Positions 35,048 through 43,127 of a stretch of 64,000 bases of DNA are shown here, one piece after another. Origin of the DNA: Metabacillus litoralis (GTDB lineage: Bacteria; Bacillota; Bacilli; Bacillales; Bacillaceae); the NCBI RefSeq assembly GCF_003667825.1, contig NZ_CP033043.1:2043501-2107500 (forward strand). Reading direction: 5' to 3'. The stretch's first letter is position 1. The number at the start of each line of letters is the position of its first letter. The position numbers and the translations under genes were made by a program. The notes beneath the pieces are model-generated. The model did no database searches and was not told the origin of the DNA. It was given only the letters and a program-made list of their open reading frames with translations.

Positions 35048-36154
35048 CTATCTTTCAATAATTGTTTCGCTAACTTTTACACCAACATGACGACCTGGTT
35101 CACAAATGTAAGACAATAATTCATCTCCAGGCTTAATTGTTGAAGCATTACGAGGCTTGCCGTCTGCACTCATAATACGGATGTGCCAGTCATCCTGTAC
35201 AACAACATTCAATTCACGCTCTCCTACTTTCCCTTTGATTAACAGCATTGGACGAACTTCAGTTTTAATACGACCAACCGTTAATACGCGTGTTTCACCT
35301 TTTGTATTCACACAAAGAACTTTGTCTCCAGCTTTAAGATCACTTAAATACTCCGCTGCATCTTCAGGCTGCCATACATAAGAATGAACTGCACCTGCAT
35401 TAACACGAAATGGTCTTAAGTTCATATATGGTAAATAATGTGTTTCAGAGCAAACAAATACTCCTCCACCTGAAGTGGAACCAATAATCATTCCTTCATC
35501 TTGTGTCATAATGCCTGTTGTATCAATACAAGCACGAACACCCATACCAGCATGCACAACATCCGTAACAACCATTGGGTGTAATTCTAAATTTGGCAAA
35601 GATTGTTTTGACATAAATGCAGTTAATCGTTTTACTTCATCAACATTTGTTGTCGCAAATAAAACACCGTCACTACCTTTTTCAAGTGTTCCATACGCAA
35701 TTTCTGTATCAATTGCTGTGTTAACAGCACGTAATAATACAGTGTTACTTTCTTCTAATCTAGCAATAATTAGTTCAAGTGGAATGTTTGTTGGTAAGTC
35801 AAAATCTACTGCAGCATAGTCATATTCACTTGCTTCTCTCGAACAACGCTCTAGCATTTCACGATTATCAACAGAATAAAAAATACATGTTTGATGACCG
35901 CGTTTTTTCGCATCTGCTAAAACTTCTTGACTATTAGAAAAAACGGTGTCTTCAGCAGGCACTTGCTCTAATTCTTCACTGCTGCTTACTTCTGTAATGA
36001 ATGTCATTTTTTGTGGGAAATATCCTTCTTGACGCTGTTGAAGAGAAACTAGTACTTTATCAATTGGAGAATGATTAATTAACTCCCAAACATCCATATT
36101 TTCAACTGAGACTCCTCTACCGTCATACCATACTTGCCTAGCTTTTTGTTGCAT
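35048..36154 (-). CDS. 3-dehydroquinate synthase II family protein (MJ1249/GriH-like)
   Basis: A 368-residue protein of the archaeal DHQ synthase II family, which closes a ring on the aldolase product. In methanogens this gives 3-dehydroquinate with NAD. In Streptomyces, GriH of the same family gives 3-amino-4-hydroxybenzoate. Family segments seen: VHAGMGVRACIDTTGIM, EGMIIGSTSGGGVFVCSETH and FRVNAGAVHSYV. A Bacillus normally has the usual AroB, so the GriH-like reaction is the likelier one here; this is an inference. AAGGAGC precedes the ATG. It abuts the ligase gene upstream (one-base gap). Confidence 0.85.
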   Translation of the reverse strand: MQQKARQVWYDGRGVSVENMDVWELINHSPIDKVLVSLQQRQEGYFPQKMTFITEVSSSEELEQVPAEDTVFSNSQEVLADAKKRGHQTCIFYSVDNREMLERCSREASEYDYAAVDFDLPTNIPLELIIARLEESNTVLLRAVNTAIDTEIAYGTLEKGSDGVLFATTNVDEVKRLTAFMSKQSLPNLELHPMVVTDVVHAGMGVRACIDTTGIMTQDEGMIIGSTSGGGVFVCSETHYLPYMNLRPFRVNAGAVHSYVWQPEDAAEYLSDLKAGDKVLCVNTKGETRVLTVGRIKTEVRPMLLIKGKVGERELNVVVQDDWHIRIMSADGKPRNASTIKPGDELLSYICEPGRHVGVKVSETIIER

Positions 36155-36155
36155 A

Positions 36156-37418
36156 TTAATTAGCTCCTTCCGATCTGCTCATTTTTAATAAATTTTCTGT
36201 TTCTTGAGTTGATAAAAAGTAATGTGGTTTTGCTACCATGCCAAAGGATAAATCATCAGATCTGTCATATAATGCTCCTCTATCTAAGAGGATAATAGAA
36301 AGGGCAACTCCGTATTTTTCTTTCAATCGTTCCACATAGTCGCCTAAGACCTGATCATCTTTTGTTTCTTTTTCAATAAAGATATAGAGATGAGAGTTGA
36401 TTTTACCCGCTGACCAAAAACGCCTTGCTGGTAAGGGTGAGATCATTTTCTCTAATTCATGCATATCAAAAGACATACGATCAACCGTAATTAGATTTTC
36501 TTTTCTACCTCTAATAACAAAAGAACGATTTCTACCACAGGAACAAGGATGTTCTACTACTTGAACTAGATCTCCGGTTACATATCGGATCATCGGTGTT
36601 GCCCGTTTGCGAAGAGTAGTTAACACTAAATTTCCAATTTCACCATCTTTTACATCTGTTTTTAAATCATCTGCGAGAACTTCGACATGAAAATAATCTT
36701 CAAATACATGTAATCGTTGTGATGAGCAATCAACCATTGTTGTACCTACTTCGGTCATCCCATAATTATCAAATACAGGTACACCCCATATTTCCTCTAT
36801 TAATTTTCTACGAAACGGTGTTAATGGTTCACCAGCAGTGCAAATAGCTCTTAATGAAGGGAAATCCCTTTTCGGATTTAATCCAAGCATTTCTGCTACC
36901 TCAGCAAGCATGATTGCTTGTAAAGAAATACATGCCAGTACCGTTACATTTAACCTTTTTACTAAATCAATGACTTTAGACATTGGTGTAATTGTTGTTC
37001 GACTATCAGCAGGTACAACACACCCGCCTTGCCTTTGTACGGCACGATGAACAAAATGTGAAATCGTTGAAAGTGCGTAAGGAAATCGGATTAGAACAAT
37101 ATCACTTTCGTTAAAAGAAGCACCACAGCTAGCGATACCGCTCGTAATTTCATCAAGATCTTTTTCGTTATACCATACTGATACAGGAGTACCTGTTGTT
37201 CCAGAAGACTCATGGTATTGTGACAGAGAACTTGAAGAAGTTGGCAAAAGACCAAAAGGTGATTGCTCTCTTAAATCAGATTTTGTTGTGAATGGTATAT
37301 TTTTTATGTCTTCTAATGAATGTAGTGGTAGATTTTGAATTCGAGTAGAGTAAAATGGTGATGTTTTTGCATAGTTTAGTACTTCATTTAAAGCAGCAAT
37401 CTTGTCTTGTGTGTTCAT
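36156..37418 (-). CDS. PaaK-like adenylate-forming enzyme B
   Basis: About 420 residues of the phenylacetate-CoA-ligase branch of the ANL superfamily, activating a carboxylic acid with ATP as an acyl adenylate (and possibly as a CoA thioester). The ATP loop is HESSGTTGTPVSVWYN, the adenine motif is FDNYGMTEVG, the aspartate motif is PMIRYVTGDLVQV, and a CSCGRNRSFVIRGRKENLI zinc/hinge segment follows. The ATG at 37418 is preferred over the GTG at 37427, which overlaps AAGGGT. It is the second such enzyme of the operon. Confidence 0.85.
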   Translation of the reverse strand: MNTQDKIAALNEVLNYAKTSPFYSTRIQNLPLHSLEDIKNIPFTTKSDLREQSPFGLLPTSSSSLSQYHESSGTTGTPVSVWYNEKDLDEITSGIASCGASFNESDIVLIRFPYALSTISHFVHRAVQRQGGCVVPADSRTTITPMSKVIDLVKRLNVTVLACISLQAIMLAEVAEMLGLNPKRDFPSLRAICTAGEPLTPFRRKLIEEIWGVPVFDNYGMTEVGTTMVDCSSQRLHVFEDYFHVEVLADDLKTDVKDGEIGNLVLTTLRKRATPMIRYVTGDLVQVVEHPCSCGRNRSFVIRGRKENLITVDRMSFDMHELEKMISPLPARRFWSAGKINSHLYIFIEKETKDDQVLGDYVERLKEKYGVALSIILLDRGALYDRSDDLSFGMVAKPHYFLSTQETENLLKMSRSEGAN

Positions 37419-37431
37419 CTTAAACACACCC

Positions 37432-38187
37432 TTATTTCATCTGTAAAAGATGTTTAATGTTTTGGGATAGAATTTCTTCACGTTCACGATCTTTTATCTG
37501 TAGCTTCATAATTTTTTCAAGCTCTATTCCAGGATGTGATAACGGGTATTCTGATCCAAATATTACTTTTGATGATCCAATTTTCTTAACTGTTTCTTGG
37601 ATGTGAAGAAAATTGCCTGTTGATGTTTCTAAATAAAAATTTGATAAATTTTTTGCCGCCTCTAACGCTTCCTGATCAGCAGGACCAAACCCCATATGTC
37701 CGATAATAAAATTCGTTTTAGGAAACTGTTTGGCAAGTTGAATAAACTTAGCTGTGGAAGCCCCTGGACTATAAACCACATGAGAATAAACCGGAAAACC
37801 ATAATCACCACAAAGATCAGCTAAACTTGTAATACCTTTTGAGGCAAAGGAAAATTGGTGTGACAAAGGTGATAGCTTTAATCCTTTAAATCCTTGTTTT
37901 TTTCCTTTTTCCAGCTGTTTGTTAACATCCTTGTCGTGAGGATTAATGCAGATAAAACCTTGAATGTTTTGATTTGCTTTTATAGCCTTTTCTACATATT
38001 GATTGTCAGGAACAGGATTATCCGGCTTTGCTCGACCTGTAATATATTCAGTCATTTTACGAACATCAAGCATCGCACCAGGTACTGCCACCCCTTGGTC
38101 AATTCCTGCTTCTTTTATTACTTTTAAATACATCTCTGTGTTTCCATATTCTGTGTCAGACAAATGTGCATGTGCATCAATAATCAA
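37432..38187 (-). CDS. Metal-dependent amidohydrolase (ACMSD-like, COG2159)
   Basis: A 251-residue TIM-barrel hydrolase of the amidohydrolase-2 family. N-terminal metal site DAHAHLSD; barrel strand lysine in GFKGLKLSPLSHQ; histidines in PVYSHVVYSPG and FIIGHMGFGPAD; final acidic residue in IFGSEYPLSHPG. Family members include ACMSD and resorcylate decarboxylases, which act on amino- or hydroxy-aromatic acids, fitting this operon. Decarboxylation or hydrolysis of the aromatic product is possible, and the exact reaction is unknown. The start is a TTG behind GAGGTGAAAAAAG. Confidence 0.8.
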   Translation of the reverse strand: MIIDAHAHLSDTEYGNTEMYLKVIKEAGIDQGVAVPGAMLDVRKMTEYITGRAKPDNPVPDNQYVEKAIKANQNIQGFICINPHDKDVNKQLEKGKKQGFKGLKLSPLSHQFSFASKGITSLADLCGDYGFPVYSHVVYSPGASTAKFIQLAKQFPKTNFIIGHMGFGPADQEALEAAKNLSNFYLETSTGNFLHIQETVKKIGSSKVIFGSEYPLSHPGIELEKIMKLQIKDREREEILSQNIKHLLQMK

Positions 38188-38199
38188 CTTTTTTCACCT

Positions 38200-39534
38200 C
38201 TATTCATAAACAACACGTACTGTCTTCCCTTGAGGTCTTGGTAGTTTATCAACAAACTCCAGTTTAAACGGAATTCCAGATGCAAACTCCAATTTACTTT
38301 CTAGTGAATCTGCAAGATGATTTGAAGCTTCAACACCTTCAGCAAGTTCACATCTTACGTGGATTGCTTCATTATCTCCTTCTTTTGCCAAAACAAATTC
38401 AAACCAGTTTCCAATTTCAGGCTCACGCATTAAGAACTCTTCTAAATAAAATGGTGAAAGTGATGTTCCGTTATATTTAATTTGATCAACAACTCTTCCT
38501 CGTAAATAGAACTTAGGCATCGTAACACCACAAGAACATGTTTCAGACTCAATATAGCCTATGTCTCCAGTTCGGAAGCGCAAAATTGGTGTATCATAAC
38601 GAAGAGCACTTGTTACAACAATTTCACCAATCTCCCCTTCATCTAGTGGTTCACCTGTTTTTGGATCAACAATTTCAACGATTGCATGAGCTTGAGCTAG
38701 GTGATAGCCATCATGGCTGTCACATTCAATACCTAACACGCCACATTCAAGACTTCCATAAAAGAAGTTTGCTGTAGCTCCCCATAGCTCTTCAAGACGT
38801 TCACGGAATGCAGGAGAACAACCCTCTCCTGTGATCCATAATTTCTTTAATTGCAAGCTTTTTAACTCAAATTGTTGTTCTTCTGCTTCTTCTGCAAGCA
38901 ACATTGCCCAAGAAGGCGTTGTAATGACAACATTTGGTTGTAAGTCTTTCATCATTTTTAACGTTTTCTTTGGTGTAGAATAAGCTCCACCTTTACCAGC
39001 AGGGATAACTGTTGCTTCACAACCCTCCATAAATGTTTTATGAAAAGCTAAACCTGCTGCGCTCATTTCGTACGGCAATGCATTTAAGCAAACATCTCCG
39101 GGATCTACTTCAAAAAGCTGTGGATAGCGTGGAGCAAGATCATGTAAATAATAATCATTCCACGTATACATCATATAAATCTCTTCTCCACCTGTTGTAC
39201 CAGTCGAAACCTGAACAAGTGCAATGTCTTTTTTATCAACTGTTAATAGGATATACGGTTTTCCACGTAGTTCGTCTTTTGTTAAAAAAGGTAATTTGCT
39301 TAAATCACTTACTGATTTAATGTCCTTCGGCTTCATGTTTACTTCATCTAACTTTTGTTTGTAAAACTCATTTTTTTCATATGCATTTTTGACGATATGC
39401 TTTAACGATTCTAAATGATACGAGTCAATCTGTTGCTGTGACATTTGATCAGGATGAGTGGTACCATTGAAAAATCGCTTTATTGTTAAAGGCATTCTCA
39501 CCTTTTTGATCTTTTTCTCAAATAATGAGCTCAT
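38200..39534 (-). CDS. PaaK-like adenylate-forming enzyme A
   Basis: A 444-residue ANL enzyme of the phenylacetate-CoA-ligase type. ATP loop VSTGTTGGEEIYMMYT, adenine motif FFYGSLECGVLGIEC, aspartate motif PILRFRTGDIGYI, then CSCGVTMPKFYLRGR. It differs from enzyme B in the adenine and carboxylate-binding region (SLECG against GMTEVG), so the two probably take different substrates. Its ATG overlaps the stop of the TPR gene upstream by four bases, so translation is coupled. Confidence 0.85.
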   Translation of the reverse strand: MSSLFEKKIKKVRMPLTIKRFFNGTTHPDQMSQQQIDSYHLESLKHIVKNAYEKNEFYKQKLDEVNMKPKDIKSVSDLSKLPFLTKDELRGKPYILLTVDKKDIALVQVSTGTTGGEEIYMMYTWNDYYLHDLAPRYPQLFEVDPGDVCLNALPYEMSAAGLAFHKTFMEGCEATVIPAGKGGAYSTPKKTLKMMKDLQPNVVITTPSWAMLLAEEAEEQQFELKSLQLKKLWITGEGCSPAFRERLEELWGATANFFYGSLECGVLGIECDSHDGYHLAQAHAIVEIVDPKTGEPLDEGEIGEIVVTSALRYDTPILRFRTGDIGYIESETCSCGVTMPKFYLRGRVVDQIKYNGTSLSPFYLEEFLMREPEIGNWFEFVLAKEGDNEAIHVRCELAEGVEASNHLADSLESKLEFASGIPFKLEFVDKLPRPQGKTVRVVYE

Positions 39535-41447
39535 TCTTCTTCACCTACCTGATGTGCAATTCGACGAGCATATTCTGAATGTGGATCCTCTTTCAGAAGA
39601 GTTTTCCAAGTTTTCTTTGCTTTGTCTATGAAACTAGTTTTTTTGTATAAATGCCCTAAATCATACAACAGTTTTACATACTGTTCTTTTGTAATTGGAG
39701 CATTTTCACGATTGTTTTCATATGCTGATTTAACCGATTTAAAATCTTTAGCTGCTTTATCGCTAGTATGGAAAAATCCTTCCGGCAGACACATATAAAT
39801 GCAGCCTCGCAAGTATTTTAATTCGGGGTCATCAGATTTAATGCATGATTTTAATAGTTTTAAGCCTTTAATTGTTTCACCAAACATTTCTTGTGGATCA
39901 TTTGCGAATTTGCCCATTAACGCAACAGATGCTGCGTAGTAGGTTTTAGCAATTTCACAATCTGGAAAAGCATCTTTTGCTTTTTCCCATGCTTCTAAGC
40001 TCTGTTTAGCCGCGACCTTACTACCTTTTGCTCCTAAATGATGCATTTCTTTTGCAGTTTCATATAGCTTTTCTTTTGTTACAGTAGAAAGAGTACGAAG
40101 ATCAATTTCCTTATAAGAGTGAATGGATAGTTTCTCTTGTACACTATCTTTTATTTCTTTGGAAGGTCTGAGCTTTAATAGCTTATTCCATGTTTCATGT
40201 GCAGCTTCAAGCATATCTAACTTTTCATATGCAAAGCCTAAATCAAATAGCAGTTGATGATGTGTGTTTGCTCCTGCTTCTTTAAGATAACTTTCAGCTT
40301 TTAATAATGTTTCGATATCACTTACAGCGATTGCAGCTCTTCTAAAGAAGAGTTCAGGTAATCGTAAGCAGTGTCTCGAACGAATCGCACGTAACTCATA
40401 CAAGGATGGATGTTCATTAATTAAACTATCCATTGCCTTCATAGACTTAATAGCTGATCCGAACATTTCGTACGTGTTAATAGAATCCCGACCTTGCATC
40501 GACTGCAGGTCAATATGAATCATTTCCACCTCTGGGGAAGGATTGGTTAATACAAATACATCAAAGAAATTCATGGCTTCTTTTACATCATCAGCATCAC
40601 CATATAAGGCCCTTTGATAATATTCCATTGCTTCATCAGTTAGCCCTTCATTAGATACTTCATAATTACTGTTCACTACTTTATGGTTATCATCAGCTTC
40701 ATTGAAATGTCCACCATGTTTAAGTGCTTTTAATTTTCCTTGGTAATCTGTAGCTTTTTCTAGTTGGTTTGTTCGCTTATAAGCTTCAACTAAGTTCTTT
40801 AATACTTCGGTATACTCAGCTTCAGATAAAATGGAAGAATCCCCTTCAAACGCAGTAACCAAATATGAAAAGTCCTCAATTGCAGTTGACGTTCGTTGAA
40901 AATATAACTCTGGTAGACGATAGCATACATTTCCTCTTAAAAATCTTGCTAGAATTAGATCAGGAGATGTTTCAACAACTTCGTCTAGTTGTTTTAAACC
41001 TTCTAATGCATATTTCATTTTGTCTGTTACACTATTTGCATCTCTTGCTAGAAGAGTTGTCGCACTTCCATAGTAAGCTTTTATTTCCAAATTTTTAGGC
41101 TGTTTTTTAGCCAGCTCTTTTAGTGATGCATATGCTTTCTTTACAGCTAGTTTATTGCCCTTAATCCCTGCATCATGATCTTTAATTGCTTCTTCTAAAG
41201 GTGACTGAATTTGTGCAGGTCTCTTATTCGACAAAGCTTCTTCTGTTTTAATCTTTGAAGGAATATTAGAATTTGTTGGTTCTTTTACTTGGTGATTCAT
41301 TGCTTTAGTAGTTGCTGCTTCCATATTATTTGATTTTGGCTGGGTATATTGTGCAACTTTTTTATTGATTACTTTTTTTGCTTTATTCATAAAGGGATTT
41401 GTTTTCATTAGAGATTCCAACAAATCTTCTCTTTTTCTAAAACTCAA
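39531..41447 (-). CDS. TPR-like scaffold with three copies of a ~150-residue module
   Basis: A 638-residue soluble helical repeat protein. After a polar N-terminus (1-84) come three related modules at about 85-245, 270-435 and 460-635. Each has a TPR-like start and a central signature: RFLRGNVCYRLPELYFQR (169-185), RAIRSRHCLRLPELFFRR (353-370) and KYLRGCIYMCLPEGFFH (544-560). A W-x-x-LLK end is clear in modules two and three (NKLLKLRP, KTLLKEDP). The 191-aa protein next door is one more copy. The start is a TTG seven bases behind GGGGTG, and the gene abuts the upstream TPR gene. I infer a protein-binding scaffold for the operon enzymes. Confidence 0.75.
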   Translation of the reverse strand: MSFRKREDLLESLMKTNPFMNKAKKVINKKVAQYTQPKSNNMEAATTKAMNHQVKEPTNSNIPSKIKTEEALSNKRPAQIQSPLEEAIKDHDAGIKGNKLAVKKAYASLKELAKKQPKNLEIKAYYGSATTLLARDANSVTDKMKYALEGLKQLDEVVETSPDLILARFLRGNVCYRLPELYFQRTSTAIEDFSYLVTAFEGDSSILSEAEYTEVLKNLVEAYKRTNQLEKATDYQGKLKALKHGGHFNEADDNHKVVNSNYEVSNEGLTDEAMEYYQRALYGDADDVKEAMNFFDVFVLTNPSPEVEMIHIDLQSMQGRDSINTYEMFGSAIKSMKAMDSLINEHPSLYELRAIRSRHCLRLPELFFRRAAIAVSDIETLLKAESYLKEAGANTHHQLLFDLGFAYEKLDMLEAAHETWNKLLKLRPSKEIKDSVQEKLSIHSYKEIDLRTLSTVTKEKLYETAKEMHHLGAKGSKVAAKQSLEAWEKAKDAFPDCEIAKTYYAASVALMGKFANDPQEMFGETIKGLKLLKSCIKSDDPELKYLRGCIYMCLPEGFFHTSDKAAKDFKSVKSAYENNRENAPITKEQYVKLLYDLGHLYKKTSFIDKAKKTWKTLLKEDPHSEYARRIAHQVGEEE

Positions 41448-41449
41448 AT

Positions 41450-42016
41450 TTATTCACCCCCTGAATTCCTTGCCTGTTCCACAAGTTTTTTATAATTTCC
41501 GCTATTTATTTTTAGTAGTTTCTCCCAAGTATTCTCGGCATTCTCAGAATCACCGATTGTTTGATATGAACTACCTAGATTTAATAGAAACTCACAGTAT
41601 TGGTCTTTCGAAATATCAGTTTTCTTTTTTTCATAATCACTAATTAAAAACTGAAAATCTTCAATAGCTGTTTTTGTTCGTTTAAAATACATTTCGGGCA
41701 ATCGATAAGCAACGTTTGCTCGAAGCATTCTTATTTCTGTGTGATTTGGTTCTGCCTTCACTGCCTTATCGAGAGCTTTTAATCCTCTTTTTGCTAAGTT
41801 CATTTTTTCAATTAAATCAGGGTGATCTCTTGCTATTAGGGCAGATGAACTTCCAAAATATGCTTCAACAATACTATGATTCATAGCTTGAAGCTTTATT
41901 TTTTTCAAAATATCATAGGCTTTTTTTGCAGCCTGTTGATCCCCATCAATTGCCTTTTGATGAAGTTTTACTGCCTCTTCAAAGTCTTGTTTCCAATCAC
42001 CTTTTTGATCAGTCAA
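41450..42016 (-). CDS. TPR-like protein, one copy of the same module
   Basis: A 188-residue soluble helical protein and the first gene of the nine-gene operon. It contains one module of the kind repeated in the next gene, with the signature RMLRANVAYRLPEMYFKR and the end NTWEKLLKINSG. The TTG at 42016 is chosen because AAAGGAGG lies eight bases ahead; an in-frame GTG at 42025 is inside that site. Single-copy and three-copy versions side by side suggest duplication and fusion. Confidence 0.72.
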   Translation of the reverse strand: MTDQKGDWKQDFEEAVKLHQKAIDGDQQAAKKAYDILKKIKLQAMNHSIVEAYFGSSSALIARDHPDLIEKMNLAKRGLKALDKAVKAEPNHTEIRMLRANVAYRLPEMYFKRTKTAIEDFQFLISDYEKKKTDISKDQYCEFLLNLGSSYQTIGDSENAENTWEKLLKINSGNYKKLVEQARNSGGE

Positions 42017-42352
42017 TCCTTCCACCTCCTTTTAACCAATACATGTTCGTAAATCTATCTCACTCAATCTTCTTGAGTACATTTACAACTTATGTGAACG
42101 ATAAAGTATGGTGATAGACATTAATGGAAAAGAAGATATTTGATGATAGAGTCTACAATGTAAGCGATAACATTTTAATGATTCTTGATGATCTTATTGT
42201 TGTATAGACTATTAAACCTATTAAAGGAAGAATTTTAAAAATGTGCTTTATGAGCTTAAGTATTCTTATAAGAGGTGAGTTAAAGGAAAGATTAATACTA
42301 TTTGAGCAAAGAACAAAATTCAATATCCCCAAAAATATAAATCATGTTAAAC
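42017..42352. other. Upstream region of the aromatic-acid operon, about 335 bases
   Basis: A/T-rich gap between the TPR operon and the terminator of the DUF421 gene; it must carry the operon promoter. No CodY, TnrA or cre match stands out. A 27-codon plus-strand open frame at 42124-42207 has a weak GGTGAT ahead of it, and I do not call it a gene. Confidence 0.5.
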
Positions 42353-42383
42353 ATAAAAAAACCATCAGATTTTGTCTGACAGT
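42353..42383 (-). terminator. Terminator of the DUF421 gene
   Basis: TCAGA and TCTGA pair, extended by G-U pairs, and the stem is followed on the minus strand by GGTTTTTTTTATG. Confidence 0.65.
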
Positions 42384-42406
42384 TAAAAAAGAAGGATAAA
42401 ACTAAT

Positions 42407-43036
42407 TTATTGAAGATGACTAGGAGGTGTTGGTCTGTGTTTACCTTTTGTTATTTCAGTAAATAAAGTGGTATCCTGTGTTGATGATTGATTTTGCTGC
42501 ATATTAAGGTCTAATGGAATGAACCCCATTGATTGTTTTATTTGCTGAATTTCCTGTAAGATCATGTTTATATCTTCTTTTGTTGCTGGCTTTTTGTTCT
42601 CTTTTAGTTCAAAACCAATTTGCCCATTTGGTTCTAATGTTGCATATTTAATATCTTCCATCTTATTAACATTTGATTGTCTTAACTTCATTTCCAATAA
42701 GTCAACTGAAAGACGAAGCTTTTTTAATTGATCTTCTTGTAGTTTGCCATCTTTAATTAAGATTTTTGCTTTTCCTGAAATGAATTTCTCGAGTTTATCA
42801 GATTTAATTTGAGTAAATTCCACTAGGACAAGGGTTAGGACGAGAGTTAAACCAACTACTAATGTGGTCCACACATTTTTCCCAACTAAAGGTTGTACAA
42901 GTAAAGATCCAATTCCAATCATAATTACAACTTGAGCCAATGTCATTTGCGAGATTGACTTTCTTCCTGCTATCCTTAAGAGGATTGTCCCACCAATCAC
43001 AATAATGACACTTTTCCAGATTAAATCCAAATCCAT
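42407..43036 (-). CDS. DUF421 / YetF-family membrane protein
   Basis: A 209-residue protein with three N-terminal membrane segments (about 8-25, 33-52 and 58-75). A conserved cytoplasmic beta domain follows (IKDGKLQEDQLKKLRLSVDL ... IKYATLEPNGQIGF), and the tail is polar. The resemblance is to B. subtilis YetF/YrbG/YdfS. In spore formers several homologues are spore-membrane proteins and the SpoVA locus has a related one, but the role of this copy is unknown. AAAGGTGG precedes the ATG. It is divergent from the DUF418 gene. Confidence 0.82.
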   Translation of the reverse strand: MDLDLIWKSVIIVIGGTILLRIAGRKSISQMTLAQVVIMIGIGSLLVQPLVGKNVWTTLVVGLTLVLTLVLVEFTQIKSDKLEKFISGKAKILIKDGKLQEDQLKKLRLSVDLLEMKLRQSNVNKMEDIKYATLEPNGQIGFELKENKKPATKEDINMILQEIQQIKQSMGFIPLDLNMQQNQSSTQDTTLFTEITKGKHRPTPPSHLQ

Positions 43037-43127
43037 GGTTCATAAAACCACCTTTATAATTAGTTTGCATTATTTTTTGTTAATTCCCTTATTTTATGCC
43101 TTTTTAGGAAAGAAAGGATAGAAATGA

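Noticed and set aside
33933..42016. Recent horizontal transfer of the aromatic operon from an archaeon or actinomycete
   Set aside because: Base composition, codon use and ribosome binding sites look like those of the neighbours, and there are no IS, integrase or att-like repeats at the ends. Any transfer is old.
42124..42207. 27-codon open frame (MEKKIFDDRVYNVSDNILMI...) in the upstream region of the aromatic operon
   Set aside because: A weak GGTGAT is the only support, with no terminator or conserved neighbour. Could be real, but I cannot support it.
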